Positions 7,431-16,485 of a stretch of DNA of 64,000 nt are shown one piece after another. The stretch's first letter is position 1. Each line of letters starts with the position of its first letter. The notes beneath the pieces were generated by a model. It was not told the DNA's origin, searched no databases, and worked only from the letters and a program-made list of their open reading frames with translations. The position numbers were made by a program, and so were the translations under genes. Source of the DNA: Pseudomonas fragi (GTDB taxonomy: Bacteria; Pseudomonadota; Gammaproteobacteria; Pseudomonadales; Pseudomonadaceae); contig NZ_LT629783.1 of NCBI RefSeq assembly GCF_900105835.1, positions 3,618,501 through 3,682,500 on the forward strand, read 5' to 3'.

Positions 7431-9422
7431 TTACTTCGGCAAGGCGTACACCACCACCTGATCGCCCACCTGATCTTTCAGGATCGAGTTGCCACCCGCC
7501 ACAAACGCCACGTACTGCCGGCCCTTGTATTCATACACGGCGGGGTTGGCGACTGCAGGGGCCATGACGATATCCGACCACAGCTCCTTGCCGTCATCCA
7601 GGGAGTAAGCGCGCACCTTGGCATCCATCGACGCACCGATAAACACCAGGCCGCCTGCGGTCACCGCAGGACCACCAATAGTCGGTGAGCCCATGCTTTC
7701 AGGCATGTACCAGCCCCACTGCTGCACGGCACCCATCGGCCGACGCCATTTCACGTCACCAGTGTTCATGTTGATGGCCACGATTTCACCGAAAGGCGGT
7801 GCCCAGCACGGCATGCCTGCCCAGTTCTGCGCATTGAGCAAACTCATGCCATACGGCGCGCCGATCTGTGGGTAGAAGCCGTTTTCGTTGCCAGAATCTT
7901 TAGGCTGTTTATCGTAGGAAGCACGATCCCACAGCTTGATCATCTGCACGATATGCGAGGTGTTGACGATCGCCACCTGGCTCACCGGGTCAAACGCTAC
8001 CCCACCCCATTGCACGCCACCGGCACTGTCCGGGTAGGCCAGTACGCCGTTGCCCTTGGTGGATGGCGGCGAGTACATGCCGTTGTATTCCAGGCCGTCC
8101 CACATTTTGCTGCACTGGCCGAAACCGACGATATCGGCGATTTTCCAGATGGCCGGTTTTTTCGACTGGTCCAGCAGCGGCGCAGGCTTGGTCGGGAACG
8201 GTTGGGTTGGCGAATACACCTCGCCGTCGGCGTCGCCTTTTGGCACCGGGCGCTCTTCGATCGGCCATACGTCTTCGCCGGTGCGGCGGTCAACGGTGAA
8301 CAGGAAGCCCATTTTGGTCGCTTGCACCAACGCCGCTACAGGCTTGCCATTGACGTTAATGTCCATCAGCGTCGGCGCGGAGTTGATATCGTAGTCCCAC
8401 AGGTCATGGTGAACCCACTGACGAGACCAGACGACCTTGCCGGTATTGATATCCAGCGCGGTGGTCGAGGTGCCCAGCGGAATCGGTTTGGCCCGGTTGC
8501 CGCCCCAGTAGTTGGGCGAAGGCGAGGACACAGGAATGTAGAGCAGGCCAAGGGCCGGGTCATAGGACATCGCGGTCCAGATATTGGCGGTACCGGTTTT
8601 GCCGGCCTCTTCATCCGGGATCGGCTTGAACTCCCACTCCAGCTCGCCGGTACGGGCATTGAGGGCAAACAGCGAGCCCGGTGATTCAACTTCGTATTCC
8701 CAGTCTTTACCGGCCCAGCCGACGATCAGCTTGTCACCGATAACAGTGGGTGGCTGCAGCTGCGACAACGGCCATTTGGCGTTGACCTTGTTCCACTGGT
8801 TGACGTCGACCACGCCGTTTTTGCCGAAGCCTTCGCAGGGTTTGCCGGTATCGGCATCCACCGCGTACAGCTGCGCGGTCATATTGCCCAGGTACACGAC
8901 CTTCTGACAGGCCACCCCCGCTTGCGGGTTTTTTTCCTGCCAGTAGGCCACGCCGCGTGACTTCAGCGCGGGCTGGGTTTCGGCCACCAGGGGCGACTTG
9001 GTGTCGTAGGTCCACTTCTCTTTGCCGGTCTCGGGCTCAAGGGCGATGATCCGGTAGAACGGCGTGCCGACGTACAGCGTGTCATTGGCAAAAATGGGCG
9101 TGGCAGACCACACCGATGGCGGGATTTTGCCGGTGCCGGTGGACATGTCGCCGGTAAAATACTGCCAGACCTTGGTCAGCTTACCGACGTTGTCCTTGTT
9201 GATTTGAGTCAGGGGCGAGTACTTCTGCGAGCTGAGCTGGCCGTGGAAGCTGTCCCATTCTTTACCGCTGGGGATCGGAATTTTGGCAGCTTCGGCAGAT
9301 ATGCTCGACGGAGCCAGCAACGGCGGCGGTACGGTGTAGGTGTCCTGGGCGTAGGCATTGGATACCCCGGCCAGCAAGCACAGCGTCGGTGCTGTCAAAA
9401 AGTGCTTCTTGATCCCGTTCAT
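7431..9422 (-). CDS. PQQ-dependent dehydrogenase, large periplasmic subunit (SldA/GDH-like)
   Basis: 663 residues. The signal peptide MNGIKKHFLTAPTLCLLAGV ends near AYA/QDTY. The eight-bladed PQQ propeller of the membrane glucose/quinate/polyol dehydrogenase family follows: GKEWDSFHGQLSSQKYSPLT, NIWTAMSYDPALGLLYIPV, the catalytic-site segment WVHHDLWDYDINSAPTL, and GGVQWGGVAFDP. Unlike glucose dehydrogenase Gcd it has no N-terminal membrane domain; that part is the separate gene upstream. This matches the two-subunit SldAB (glycerol/sorbitol/arabitol) arrangement. Electrons would pass to ubiquinone. The start has AAGGAG 6 nt upstream, and ATGA overlap with the small subunit indicates coupled translation. 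Substrate is not determined. Confidence 0.9.
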   Translation of the reverse strand: MNGIKKHFLTAPTLCLLAGVSNAYAQDTYTVPPPLLAPSSISAEAAKIPIPSGKEWDSFHGQLSSQKYSPLTQINKDNVGKLTKVWQYFTGDMSTGTGKIPPSVWSATPIFANDTLYVGTPFYRIIALEPETGKEKWTYDTKSPLVAETQPALKSRGVAYWQEKNPQAGVACQKVVYLGNMTAQLYAVDADTGKPCEGFGKNGVVDVNQWNKVNAKWPLSQLQPPTVIGDKLIVGWAGKDWEYEVESPGSLFALNARTGELEWEFKPIPDEEAGKTGTANIWTAMSYDPALGLLYIPVSSPSPNYWGGNRAKPIPLGTSTTALDINTGKVVWSRQWVHHDLWDYDINSAPTLMDINVNGKPVAALVQATKMGFLFTVDRRTGEDVWPIEERPVPKGDADGEVYSPTQPFPTKPAPLLDQSKKPAIWKIADIVGFGQCSKMWDGLEYNGMYSPPSTKGNGVLAYPDSAGGVQWGGVAFDPVSQVAIVNTSHIVQMIKLWDRASYDKQPKDSGNENGFYPQIGAPYGMSLLNAQNWAGMPCWAPPFGEIVAINMNTGDVKWRRPMGAVQQWGWYMPESMGSPTIGGPAVTAGGLVFIGASMDAKVRAYSLDDGKELWSDIVMAPAVANPAVYEYKGRQYVAFVAGGNSILKDQVGDQVVVYALPK

Positions 9423-9793
9423 AGCGCGCTCCTTGATGGCTTGGGGCCAAAGGTTTCGATGACAACACCCACGGCGTAGACCAGCAGGGCGATCACCGTC
9501 CACCAACCATGCAGCAGGCTGGCGGCAAAAAGGGTGCCGATGACCCCGGCCCAACCCAGGAACAGGATGAAGTTACGCAAGCCGCCTGCACCGGTCTTGA
9601 CCAGCAGCACGCCCAGAACGAACAACACTAATTCGGCAAACATCGTAGTCATCGCTCCGCCGGAGCCCGTCACGCCGGACAGGGGCATAAAGAATCGCCC
9701 TGCCGTAATGGCCAGGGCGGCCAGAGCCGCGATGATCATGATATGGGCGCCCAGTTGGCGCCTGGGCGGTGCGTAGGCAGCAGAAGTACTCAT
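9419..9793 (-). CDS. membrane small subunit of PQQ dehydrogenase (SldB-like)
   Basis: 124 residues, almost all hydrophobic, with four to five predicted membrane segments (IMIIAALAALAITAGRFFM, FAELVLFVLGVLLV, FILFLGWAGVIGTLFAA, WWTVIALLVYAVGVVIE). It resembles the N-terminal membrane domain of fused membrane-bound glucose dehydrogenase and the stand-alone SldB of acetic acid bacteria. It would anchor the large subunit and pass electrons to quinone. Its stop overlaps the large subunit start (ATGA, 9419-9422). ATG at 9791-9793 is preceded by TAAGGAGAAAGGG. Confidence 0.85.
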   Translation of the reverse strand: MSTSAAYAPPRRQLGAHIMIIAALAALAITAGRFFMPLSGVTGSGGAMTTMFAELVLFVLGVLLVKTGAGGLRNFILFLGWAGVIGTLFAASLLHGWWTVIALLVYAVGVVIETFGPKPSRSAL

Positions 9794-9892
9794 CCCTTTC
9801 TCCTTAGCGATACATGCCCGAGGGCATTACGGAGAGTGAGTGTAGCCAAGGCGGGGGAAATCGCCGGGATGATGCAAACCGCAGGAATCTTT

Positions 9893-9977
9893 GTGGGAGC
9901 GGGCTTGCTCGCGATACAGGCGGCTCGGTCTCTTTGACAGACCGAGTAGATGCCCTCGCGGGCAAGCCCGCTCCCAC
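9893..9977. repeat. REPIN upstream of sldB-like gene
   Basis: Left arm GTGGGAGCGGGCTTGCTCGC, right arm with the CGCGGGCAAGCCCGCTCCCAC variant. It lies between the antiporter gene stop and the dehydrogenase promoter. Confidence 0.95.
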
Positions 9978-9991
9978 AGGAAATGTGAGTG

Positions 9992-11251
9992 TCAGTGCGC
10001 CTGCTCAGCCTCCACCGGCGCATCCTTGGTCACATGCTTGACCAGTTTGCCGATGGTCAAACCCTGGAACAGGATCGAGGACAGCACCACGATATAGGTA
10101 ATACTCAGGATCAGGTCGCGTTCCGGGCCCAGTGGCAAGGCCAGGGCCAGCGCCACCGAAACACCGCCACGCAGGCCGCCCCAGGTGAGGATGCGGATGG
10201 TGCCGCGGGGCACGGTGCGCCAGCGACGCAGCAAGACAATGGCCGGTGCAACGGTCAGCAGGCGCGACAGCAAAATGGCCACGGCCAGGCCGCTGGCAGC
10301 CAGCAAATGCAGCCACGAGAACGGCAGCAGCAACAGCTCCATGCCAATCAGCGCAAACAACAGGGCATTGAGCATGTCATCGAGCAATTCCCAAAAGCCG
10401 TCCATATAGCGACGGGTCATCTCGTTCATGGCCTTGTTGCGGCCCAGGTTACCGATGATCAAACCAGCCACCACCATCGCAATCGGCGCCGAGACATGCA
10501 GCTCACTGGCCATGGCCGAGCCACCAATCACCAGGGCCAACGTCAGCATCACTTCGATCTGGTATTGCTCGATGCTCTTGATCATGCGGTACACCAGATA
10601 ACCGATCAGGCCACCGAACACCACGCCGCCAATGGCTTCATGGGCAAACAGCATGGCCGTGGCGCTCAGGCTCGGGGTTTCACCCAGCTGCACGATACCC
10701 AGCAACACGGTGAACACCACAACGGCGGTGCCGTCATTGAACAGCGACTCACCGACGATGGTGGTTTTCAGCGGCTTGGAAGCGTTGGCGGTGCGCAGCA
10801 CACCGAGCACGGCAATCGGGTCGGTGGGGGAGATCAGAGCACCGAACAGCAGGCAGTACAGGAAGCTGATATGCCAGCCGAACAGGCCGAAAATCCAGTA
10901 CGCCAGGCTGCCGATCACCGTGGTGGCGATCAATACGCCGACCGTCGCCAGCAGGCCAATAGGCCAGCGATAGCTGCGCACGTCGTTGAAATTCACATGC
11001 AGCGCGCCGGCAAACAGCAGGAACGACAGCATCCAGTTCATCAGCAGGTCGCCGAAGTCGATCTGGCCGATAAGCTCCTGCACGCGCTCTTCCAGCCCCG
11101 GGTAACCGAGGAAGCTCAAGCCTTGCAACAGCAGGGAAAACATCAGGGCGGTGACCATCACGCCAATCGTCGGCGGCAGGCCGATAAAGCGGAAGTTCAC
11201 ATAAGTCAGTAGTGAAGTCAGGCAGATAAACGCAGCAACAAGCTCAAGCAT
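9992..11251 (-). CDS. Na+(K+)/H+ antiporter, CPA1/NhaP family
   Basis: 419 residues with about twelve membrane segments. CPA1 signature regions are visible: LLFGALISPTDPIAVLGVLR (the SPTDP cation site), IVGESLFNDGTAVVVFTVLL (the NDG motif), GFWELLDDMLNALLFALIGM, and the late ILTWGGLRGGVSVALALALP. The short tail ends EAEQAH and there is no TrkA-C domain. The protein exchanges cytoplasmic sodium or potassium for protons for pH and salt homeostasis. Start ATG 11249-11251 has AGGA 6 nt upstream. Nothing in the neighbours points to a specialised role. Confidence 0.93.
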   Translation of the reverse strand: MLELVAAFICLTSLLTYVNFRFIGLPPTIGVMVTALMFSLLLQGLSFLGYPGLEERVQELIGQIDFGDLLMNWMLSFLLFAGALHVNFNDVRSYRWPIGLLATVGVLIATTVIGSLAYWIFGLFGWHISFLYCLLFGALISPTDPIAVLGVLRTANASKPLKTTIVGESLFNDGTAVVVFTVLLGIVQLGETPSLSATAMLFAHEAIGGVVFGGLIGYLVYRMIKSIEQYQIEVMLTLALVIGGSAMASELHVSAPIAMVVAGLIIGNLGRNKAMNEMTRRYMDGFWELLDDMLNALLFALIGMELLLLPFSWLHLLAASGLAVAILLSRLLTVAPAIVLLRRWRTVPRGTIRILTWGGLRGGVSVALALALPLGPERDLILSITYIVVLSSILFQGLTIGKLVKHVTKDAPVEAEQAH

Positions 11252-11450
11252 CCGGGATCCTGTGGTGGCGAGAGTGAATGGAAACCCGACGGGTTCGGGT
11301 CATGTTTGGATGCAAAAACGGGCACCAGGGGCACATCCCGGGGGTGTGGCAAAGGGACGCGAAGTGCGAGGTCATTGACCACAATGTAGCTCTGAGGTTG
11401 CATGGTGGCGCTTGCGGCTGTCGCAGGTTGATAACAATAAGGAGTCTGCG

Positions 11451-12284
11451 GTGCTGGCAACGGTATTGGTGTTGGTCGCGGCGGTGTTGCATGCGATCTG
11501 GAACACGCTGATCAAGTTCAGCGGTGAGCGTTTGCTGGTGATCGCCTGCATGGACACGGTGGCGTTGGTGGTCGTGGCGGTGCTGGTGGGTTTTGCGCAA
11601 TGGCCGCCAGCGGATATCTGGCCGTGGATTCTGGCTTCGGTGTTTTTCGAGCTGGTGTACCGGGTGCTGCTGATCCGCGCTTATCGGGTGGGCGACCTGG
11701 GGCTGGTGTACCCGTTGATGCGCGGGCTTTCGCCGCTGGTGGTGCTGGCGCTGACCCTGACCTTTGCCGGTGAAGTGCTGAGCGGGCAGCAGATCATTGG
11801 CATTCTGCTGATTCCGTGCGGCATGGCCTGCTTGTTGTGGCAGGGCGGTGGCGGTGATCGCCTGCCCTGGTCGATGTTGCCGGTGGTGGCGCTGATCGGC
11901 CTGTGCATCGGTTGCTATACCTTCCTGGACGGGCAGGCGATCCGGCGCTGGCCCCATCCGCTGGATTATCTGGTATGGGTCACATTGCTCAGTGCCTGGC
12001 CGTTTCCGCTGTTGGCCGTTACCCGCAAGCGTGCTGCGTTCCAGCTGTTCTGGCGCACGCAATGGCGCTTGGGTGTGGCGGTGGGGGTTTGCGTGCTGGC
12101 CAGCTATGCGCTGGTGCTGTGGGCCATGCAACTGGGCTCGATTGCCGAGGCGGCGGCGCTGCGTGAAGTCAGCGTGATTCTGGTGGTGCTGTTCGGTATG
12201 CGTTACCTCAAAGAACCTTTCGGCGGACCGAGGCTCTTAGCCTGTGGGCTGGTGCTGATCGGCATGCTCGTGATGAAACTCTAA
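11451..12284 (+). CDS. EamA/DMT-superfamily transporter
   Basis: 277 residues with ten predicted membrane helices in two EamA halves, starting LATVLVLVAAVLHAIWNTLI after the initiator and ending LLACGLVLIGMLVMKL. The start is a GTG at 11451, set by AAGGAG 6 nt upstream; a longer open frame from a TTG at 11412 lacks a site. The family exports metabolites or amino acids, but the substrate cannot be read from sequence. It is followed 13 bp later by a MAPEG protein and is probably cotranscribed with it. Confidence 0.88.
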   Translation: MLATVLVLVAAVLHAIWNTLIKFSGERLLVIACMDTVALVVVAVLVGFAQWPPADIWPWILASVFFELVYRVLLIRAYRVGDLGLVYPLMRGLSPLVVLALTLTFAGEVLSGQQIIGILLIPCGMACLLWQGGGGDRLPWSMLPVVALIGLCIGCYTFLDGQAIRRWPHPLDYLVWVTLLSAWPFPLLAVTRKRAAFQLFWRTQWRLGVAVGVCVLASYALVLWAMQLGSIAEAAALREVSVILVVLFGMRYLKEPFGGPRLLACGLVLIGMLVMKL

Positions 12285-12297
12285 AAAGGAAATTCCA

Positions 12298-12684
12298 ATG
12301 ACGGTTGCCTTCTGGTGTGTACTGATTGCCTTCTGCCTGACCTATGTGTGCACTGCGTTTGCCAAGTTCAGTGATGGCAAGTTCGGGCCTAAACAGAACC
12401 ATGATCCGCGTACGTTTCTCGACGGCCTGCAGGGTTTTGCCAAGCGCGCCCACAGCGCCCAGCTCAACAGCTTTGAAGTAACCCCGGCGTTTGCCGCGGC
12501 AGTGATCATTGCCGATATCGTGGGCAACGCCCAGCCGGTGACCATCGATGTGCTGGCGGTGTTGTTTGTCACCAGCCGCATGCTCTACATCATCTGTTAC
12601 CTGGCCGACTGGGCGCTGCTGCGTTCGATCGTGTGGTTTATCGGCATGGGGCTGGTAGTCAGCTTCTTTTTTGTGTCGATGTAA
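12298..12684 (+). CDS. MAPEG family membrane protein
   Basis: 128 residues, four membrane helices, starting MTVAFWCVLIAFCLTYVCTA. The internal segment FAKRAHSAQLNSFEVTPAFA followed by a hydrophobic helix and ADWALLRSIVWFIGMG matches bacterial MAPEG (membrane-associated proteins in eicosanoid and glutathione metabolism). The bacterial members have no settled reaction. AAGGAAATTCC precedes the ATG. It is probably in one operon with the EamA transporter. Confidence 0.88.
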   Translation: MTVAFWCVLIAFCLTYVCTAFAKFSDGKFGPKQNHDPRTFLDGLQGFAKRAHSAQLNSFEVTPAFAAAVIIADIVGNAQPVTIDVLAVLFVTSRMLYIICYLADWALLRSIVWFIGMGLVVSFFFVSM

Positions 12685-12704
12685 ACGCAATCTCCACACT
12701 GCCT

Positions 12705-12789
12705 GTGGGAGCGGGCTTGCTCGCGATGGCCTCGACGCGGTGCATCAGGCGAACCGCATCGTCAGCATCGCGGGCAAGCCCGCTCCCAC
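12705..12789. repeat. REPIN between convergent MAPEG and mltA genes
   Basis: Left arm GTGGGAGCGGGCTTGCTCGC and complementary right arm ending CCCGCTCCCAC, 85 bp. Confidence 0.95.
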
Positions 12790-12820
12790 AAAAGTCGGAT
12801 TCTATGGCCAGCAGGTGCTC

Positions 12821-13975
12821 TTACAACGGCAACGCCGCCCCTTTAGGCCACAGCAGCCAGATATTGCCTTTCTGTTTCATGTCGCCTGCAATTTGCCCTG
12901 CCTCGGGGCCCGTGCCTACAAAGAAGTCGGCACGCACTTCGCCGGCAATCGCGCCGCCGGTGTCCTGGGCGGCAACCGGGCGCACGATGGGCTGGCCGTT
13001 GGCCTGGGTGGTCGACAACCACAACAGGCTGCCCAGCGGGATCACCTTGCGGTCAACTGCCACGCTGTAACCGGCGGTCAGCGGCACGTTCAGCGAGCCG
13101 CGCGGGCCTTCGTTGCTGTCGGGGTTCTGAGTGAAGAACACGTAGCTCGGGTTGCTGGCCAGCATCTCGTGGACACGCTGCGGGTTGGCCATTGCCCAGG
13201 CGTGAATGGTGCCCATCGTGACGTCTTCTTTCTTCAGTTCGCCTTGCTCGACCAGCCAGCGGCCAATCGGTTTGTACGGGTGGCCGTTCTGGTCGGCGTA
13301 GCCGATGCGCAGTTGACGGCCATTGTCGAGCTGGACCCGGCCAGAACCCTGGATCTGCAGGAACTGCAGGTCCATCGGGTCGGTCAGCCACGCCAGTACC
13401 GGGGCGTCCAGGCCTTTGCTGTTGATGGTCTCGGCGGTGTCGTAAGGCTTGAGCACGCGACCTTCGAGGCGACCGCGCAGGCGCTTGCCCTTGAGTTCGG
13501 GGTAAATGCTGTCCAGGTTGACCACGATCAGGTCAGTGGGCACGCCATAGATTGGCACATTGGCCGCTTGGGTGGGTTTGAGGCTGCCCGGGTAAACGGG
13601 TTCGTAATAACCGGTGATCAGGCCCTCACTGCTGCCTTCGGCCGAGCGCAGGCTGTACACGTCGAGGTGGGTTTGCAAGAAATTGCTGATTTCAGCCACG
13701 CTCGGGCTGGCAGGCAATGCCGCAGCGTCGGTGCAGACCGGTCCCCAGTTGGCATCCGCCTTGAGGCGGGTACAGGCACTGCGCCATGAGGCGAAGCCGC
13801 TTTGCAGGTCACTGCCCGTCACTTCCGGCAGGGCACTCCAGTCGGCTTTGCTGTAGGTGGTGTGCGGCTCAGGCTTGACGGCATTCTTGTCTGCGTCCTT
13901 GTCGGTGCCGTTGCATCCGGCCAGCAACATGACAACGGGCAGCGCCCAGGCCAGTGGTTTGAAAAATCTGTTCAT
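12821..13975 (-). CDS. mltA: membrane-bound lytic murein transglycosylase A (lipoprotein)
   Basis: 384 residues. The lipobox LLAGC gives lipid-modified Cys21. The MltA domain follows (EGLITGYYEPVYPGSL about residue 118 onward; FLQIQGSGRVQLDNG about 205-219), then the 3D domain with VAAQDTGGAIAG. The catalytic aspartate is Asp338 in this motif. It cleaves the MurNAc-GlcNAc bond to 1,6-anhydromuropeptides at the inner face of the outer membrane, for wall growth and recycling. AAGGA lies 9 nt before the ATG. Complete for the family. Confidence 0.96.
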   Translation of the reverse strand: MNRFFKPLAWALPVVMLLAGCNGTDKDADKNAVKPEPHTTYSKADWSALPEVTGSDLQSGFASWRSACTRLKADANWGPVCTDAAALPASPSVAEISNFLQTHLDVYSLRSAEGSSEGLITGYYEPVYPGSLKPTQAANVPIYGVPTDLIVVNLDSIYPELKGKRLRGRLEGRVLKPYDTAETINSKGLDAPVLAWLTDPMDLQFLQIQGSGRVQLDNGRQLRIGYADQNGHPYKPIGRWLVEQGELKKEDVTMGTIHAWAMANPQRVHEMLASNPSYVFFTQNPDSNEGPRGSLNVPLTAGYSVAVDRKVIPLGSLLWLSTTQANGQPIVRPVAAQDTGGAIAGEVRADFFVGTGPEAGQIAGDMKQKGNIWLLWPKGAALPL

Positions 13976-14103
13976 TGACGCTGTTCCTTCAAGGCTGCCG
14001 AGGTCTGATGGCCGTCAAGGCAAACCGTATATTTAATAAGGGTATTGGTCTTTGCAGGTGACACGAGGATACTGGCGGCCGATTTCCGTGACCTGAAGCC
14101 ACC

Positions 14104-14553
14104 ATGACTCTTAAACGATTGACTGTTGTAGTGCTGGCCTGCCTGACGCTGACGGCGTGTGGCGGGGTTGATCCCGATTCGCCGCTGGGCCAGCGTAAAG
14201 CGATTTTCAAGCAAATGCTAAAGACCAGTGAAGACCTGGGCGGCATGTTGCGGGGTCGAATTCCGTTCGATGGCCCGCGCTTTACCGAGGGCGCGATCAA
14301 GCTGGATGCCTTGGCTTACGAACCGTGGAAGCATTTCCCTCAAGTCAAAGAGAGCGATCAAACCAGCGCTACTGATGATGTCTGGCAAAAGCAGGCACGT
14401 TTTCAGGAGCTGGCGCGCCAGTTGGAGGCTGCTACGGGTGAGCTGGTGATCGCCAGCCAGGTGCAGCCCTACAAAGCCAGCAACCTGATGCCGGCAGTGC
14501 AGAAGGTCGAAGACACCTGCAGTGCGTGCCACAAGGCATTCAGGAATCACTGA
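14104..14553 (+). CDS. cytochrome c' (class II) type lipoprotein
   Basis: 149 residues. The export signal ends in a lipobox-like LTAC with Cys19. A four-helix cytochrome c' body follows (RKAIFKQMLKTSEDLGGML, GAIKLDALAYEPWKHFP) and a single CSACH haem c motif at residues 139-143, close to the C-terminus as in this class. Roles in the family include NO binding and electron transfer; none can be assigned here. It is divergent from mltA. The ribosome site is weak (GAAGCC). Confidence 0.88.
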   Translation: MTLKRLTVVVLACLTLTACGGVDPDSPLGQRKAIFKQMLKTSEDLGGMLRGRIPFDGPRFTEGAIKLDALAYEPWKHFPQVKESDQTSATDDVWQKQARFQELARQLEAATGELVIASQVQPYKASNLMPAVQKVEDTCSACHKAFRNH

Positions 14554-14580
14554 GTAAAGTTGAGCCGGTACCCACCTGCT

Positions 14581-14665
14581 GTGGGAGCGGGCTTGCTCGC
14601 GATGCAGGCGACGCGATCTGTCAGGCAGACCGCAGCGATCCCATCGCGAGCAAGCCCGCTCCCAC
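14581..14665. repeat. REPIN plus fragment, cytochrome c'/DUF1090 junction
   Basis: A full 85-bp inverted pair. It is followed at about 14668-14684 by a second degenerate right half (CGAGCCCGCTCCTACAG), the trace of another copy. Confidence 0.94.
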
Positions 14666-14690
14666 AACGAGCCCGCTCCTACAGGGCGTA

Positions 14691-15086
14691 TTACTTGTCC
14701 AGCTGATCCAGCGCTTCCTGCAACTCTTTGCGCGATTCGGCCAGCTTGTTTTTGCGCTTGTCGATTTTTTCCGGGTCGCCTTTCTTCATGGCCTTGTCCA
14801 GGTCTGCCTGGCGCTTGCTGACTTCATGCTTGGCTTCCAGCACCTTGTTTTCGCGTTCCTTGCGCAGGCCCGCGTCGGTGCAATGGGCTTGAACTTCGCT
14901 CAGGGCTTTTTCAAGACCGGCCACCTGGTTGCTATTGCCGTGGGCACGCGCCTGCTCCAGTTGCAGGGTAATGGCCTGCTTCTTGGCCGCACAGCCGGTC
15001 AGTTCCGGGGCTGCATCAGCGGCCATCAGCGGGGCAGCCAACAGGCCGCAAACAGTAAACAGGGCGAGCGGTGAAAGTAATTTCAT
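14691..15086 (-). CDS. DUF1090 (YqjC-like) periplasmic protein
   Basis: 131 residues. A signal peptide MKLLSPLALFTVCGLLAAPL is cleaved after MAA. Mature CAAKKQAITLQLEQARAHGN and AHCTDAGLRKERE contain the paired conserved cysteines of DUF1090. The remainder is a charged helix (LEAKHEVSKRQADLDKAMKK) predicted to form a coiled coil. E. coli YqjC is its best-known relative and has no settled function. ATG 15084-15086 has GGAG 6 nt upstream; the open frame extends nine residues further but without a site. Confidence 0.9.
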   Translation of the reverse strand: MKLLSPLALFTVCGLLAAPLMAADAAPELTGCAAKKQAITLQLEQARAHGNSNQVAGLEKALSEVQAHCTDAGLRKERENKVLEAKHEVSKRQADLDKAMKKGDPEKIDKRKNKLAESRKELQEALDQLDK

Positions 15087-15224
15087 AAAAAGCTCCATGA
15101 CCAAAGATGACAATTAAATAAGGCTGAAAAAAACGCTACACAAGAGCGTTTTGGCGGATCCAAACCGTGGATGTTAGCAGCATCCGCACGCAAGCAATCC
15201 GTCGGGCGCTGCCCGCCAGCAGCA

Positions 15225-15258
15225 AAAAGCCCCGAACAGTTGCCTGTGCGGGGCTTTT
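15225..15258 (-). terminator. Rho-independent terminator of metK
   Basis: Stem AAAAGCCCCG with CGGGGCTTTT, 14-base loop. It lies 17 bp after the metK stop, with a T-run on the metK-sense strand. Confidence 0.85.
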
Positions 15259-15275
15259 GGTGCAGCAGGTTTTAC

Positions 15276-16466
15276 TTACAAACCAGCAGCGGCGCGCAGT
15301 TCTTCAGCGCGGTCGGTACGCTCCCACGTAAACGTGGTGAAGGTATCGTTGCCCACTGTCTTGGTCTGCGGCGTGCGGCCGAAGTGACCGTAAGCGGCAG
15401 TTTCCTGGTACATCGGGTGCAGCAGGTCGAGCATGGTGGTGATGGCGTATGGACGCAGGTCGAACACGTCACGCACCAGCTTGATGATCTTGTCGTCGCT
15501 GATTTTGCCAGTGCCGAAGGTGTTCAACGAAATCGAAGTCGGTTGTGCGACGCCGATAGCGTAGGAAACCTGGATCTCGCAACGATCAGCCAGGCCTGCA
15601 GCCACGATGTTTTTGGCTACATAACGACCGGCGTAGGCTGCGGAACGGTCAACCTTGGACGGATCCTTGCCCGAGAACGCGCCGCCACCGTGACGGGCCA
15701 TGCCGCCGTAGGTGTCAACGATGATCTTGCGACCGGTCAGGCCGCAGTCGCCAACCGGGCCACCGATGATGAACTGGCCAGTCGGGTTGATGTGGAACTG
15801 GGTGTCCTTGTGCAGCAGCTCGGCTGGCAGCACATGCTTGACGATCAGTTCCATCACGCCTTCGCGCAGGTCTTTGTACGACACTTCCGGGTTGTGCTGG
15901 GTCGACAGCACGATGGCGTCGATGGCCACAACCTTGCCGCCTTCGTAGCGGCAAGTGACCTGGGACTTGGCATCCGGGCGCAACCACGGCAGCAGGCCGG
16001 ACTTGCGGGCTTCGGCCTGGCGCTGCACCAACTGGTGGGAGAAGGTGATCGGTGCCGGCATCAGCACGTCGGTTTCGTTGCTGGCGTAGCCGAACATCAG
16101 GCCCTGGTCGCCGGCGCCCTGATCTTCAGGCTTGGCACGGTCAACACCCTGGTTGATGTCAGGGGACTGCTTGCCGATGATGTTCATCACGCCGCAGGTC
16201 GCGCCGTCGAAGCCGACGTCGGAGCTGGTGTAGCCGATGTCGGTGATCACGTCACGAACGATCTGCTCCAGGTCAACCCAGGCCGAAGTGGTCACTTCGC
16301 CGGCGATGATTGCTACGCCGGTTTTCACCAGAGTCTCGCACGCCACACGGGCGAACTTGTCTTCAGCAATGATGGCGTCCAGCACCGCGTCAGAAATCTG
16401 GTCGGCGATTTTGTCCGGATGCCCTTCAGACACGGACTCGGAGGTGAAAAGGGAGTATTCGCTCAT
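15276..16466 (-). CDS. metK: S-adenosylmethionine synthetase
   Basis: 396 residues. [20 protein letters not shown] carries the ATP-site [17 protein letters not shown] (about 117-128) is the methionine-adenosyltransferase signature. [20 protein letters not shown] is the second signature (P-loop-like GGGAFSGKD). It makes SAM from methionine and ATP, forming tetramers in the cytoplasm. It lies 19 bp downstream of an ArsR-methyltransferase regulator and is almost certainly cotranscribed with it, so the operator at 17522 should control metK. Confidence 0.98.
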   Translation of the reverse strand: MSEYSLFTSESVSEGHPDKIADQISDAVLDAIIAEDKFARVACETLVKTGVAIIAGEVTTSAWVDLEQIVRDVITDIGYTSSDVGFDGATCGVMNIIGKQSPDINQGVDRAKPEDQGAGDQGLMFGYASNETDVLMPAPITFSHQLVQRQAEARKSGLLPWLRPDAKSQVTCRYEGGKVVAIDAIVLSTQHNPEVSYKDLREGVMELIVKHVLPAELLHKDTQFHINPTGQFIIGGPVGDCGLTGRKIIVDTYGGMARHGGGAFSGKDPSKVDRSAAYAGRYVAKNIVAAGLADRCEIQVSYAIGVAQPTSISLNTFGTGKISDDKIIKLVRDVFDLRPYAITTMLDLLHPMYQETAAYGHFGRTPQTKTVGNDTFTTFTWERTDRAEELRAAAGL

Positions 16467-16485
16467 CTCGACGGTTTCCTAATAT

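Noticed and set aside
9893..9977. Repeats considered as a CRISPR array
   Set aside because: The REPINs are scattered singly between genes, each with an inverted partner, with no regular spacers and no cas genes.
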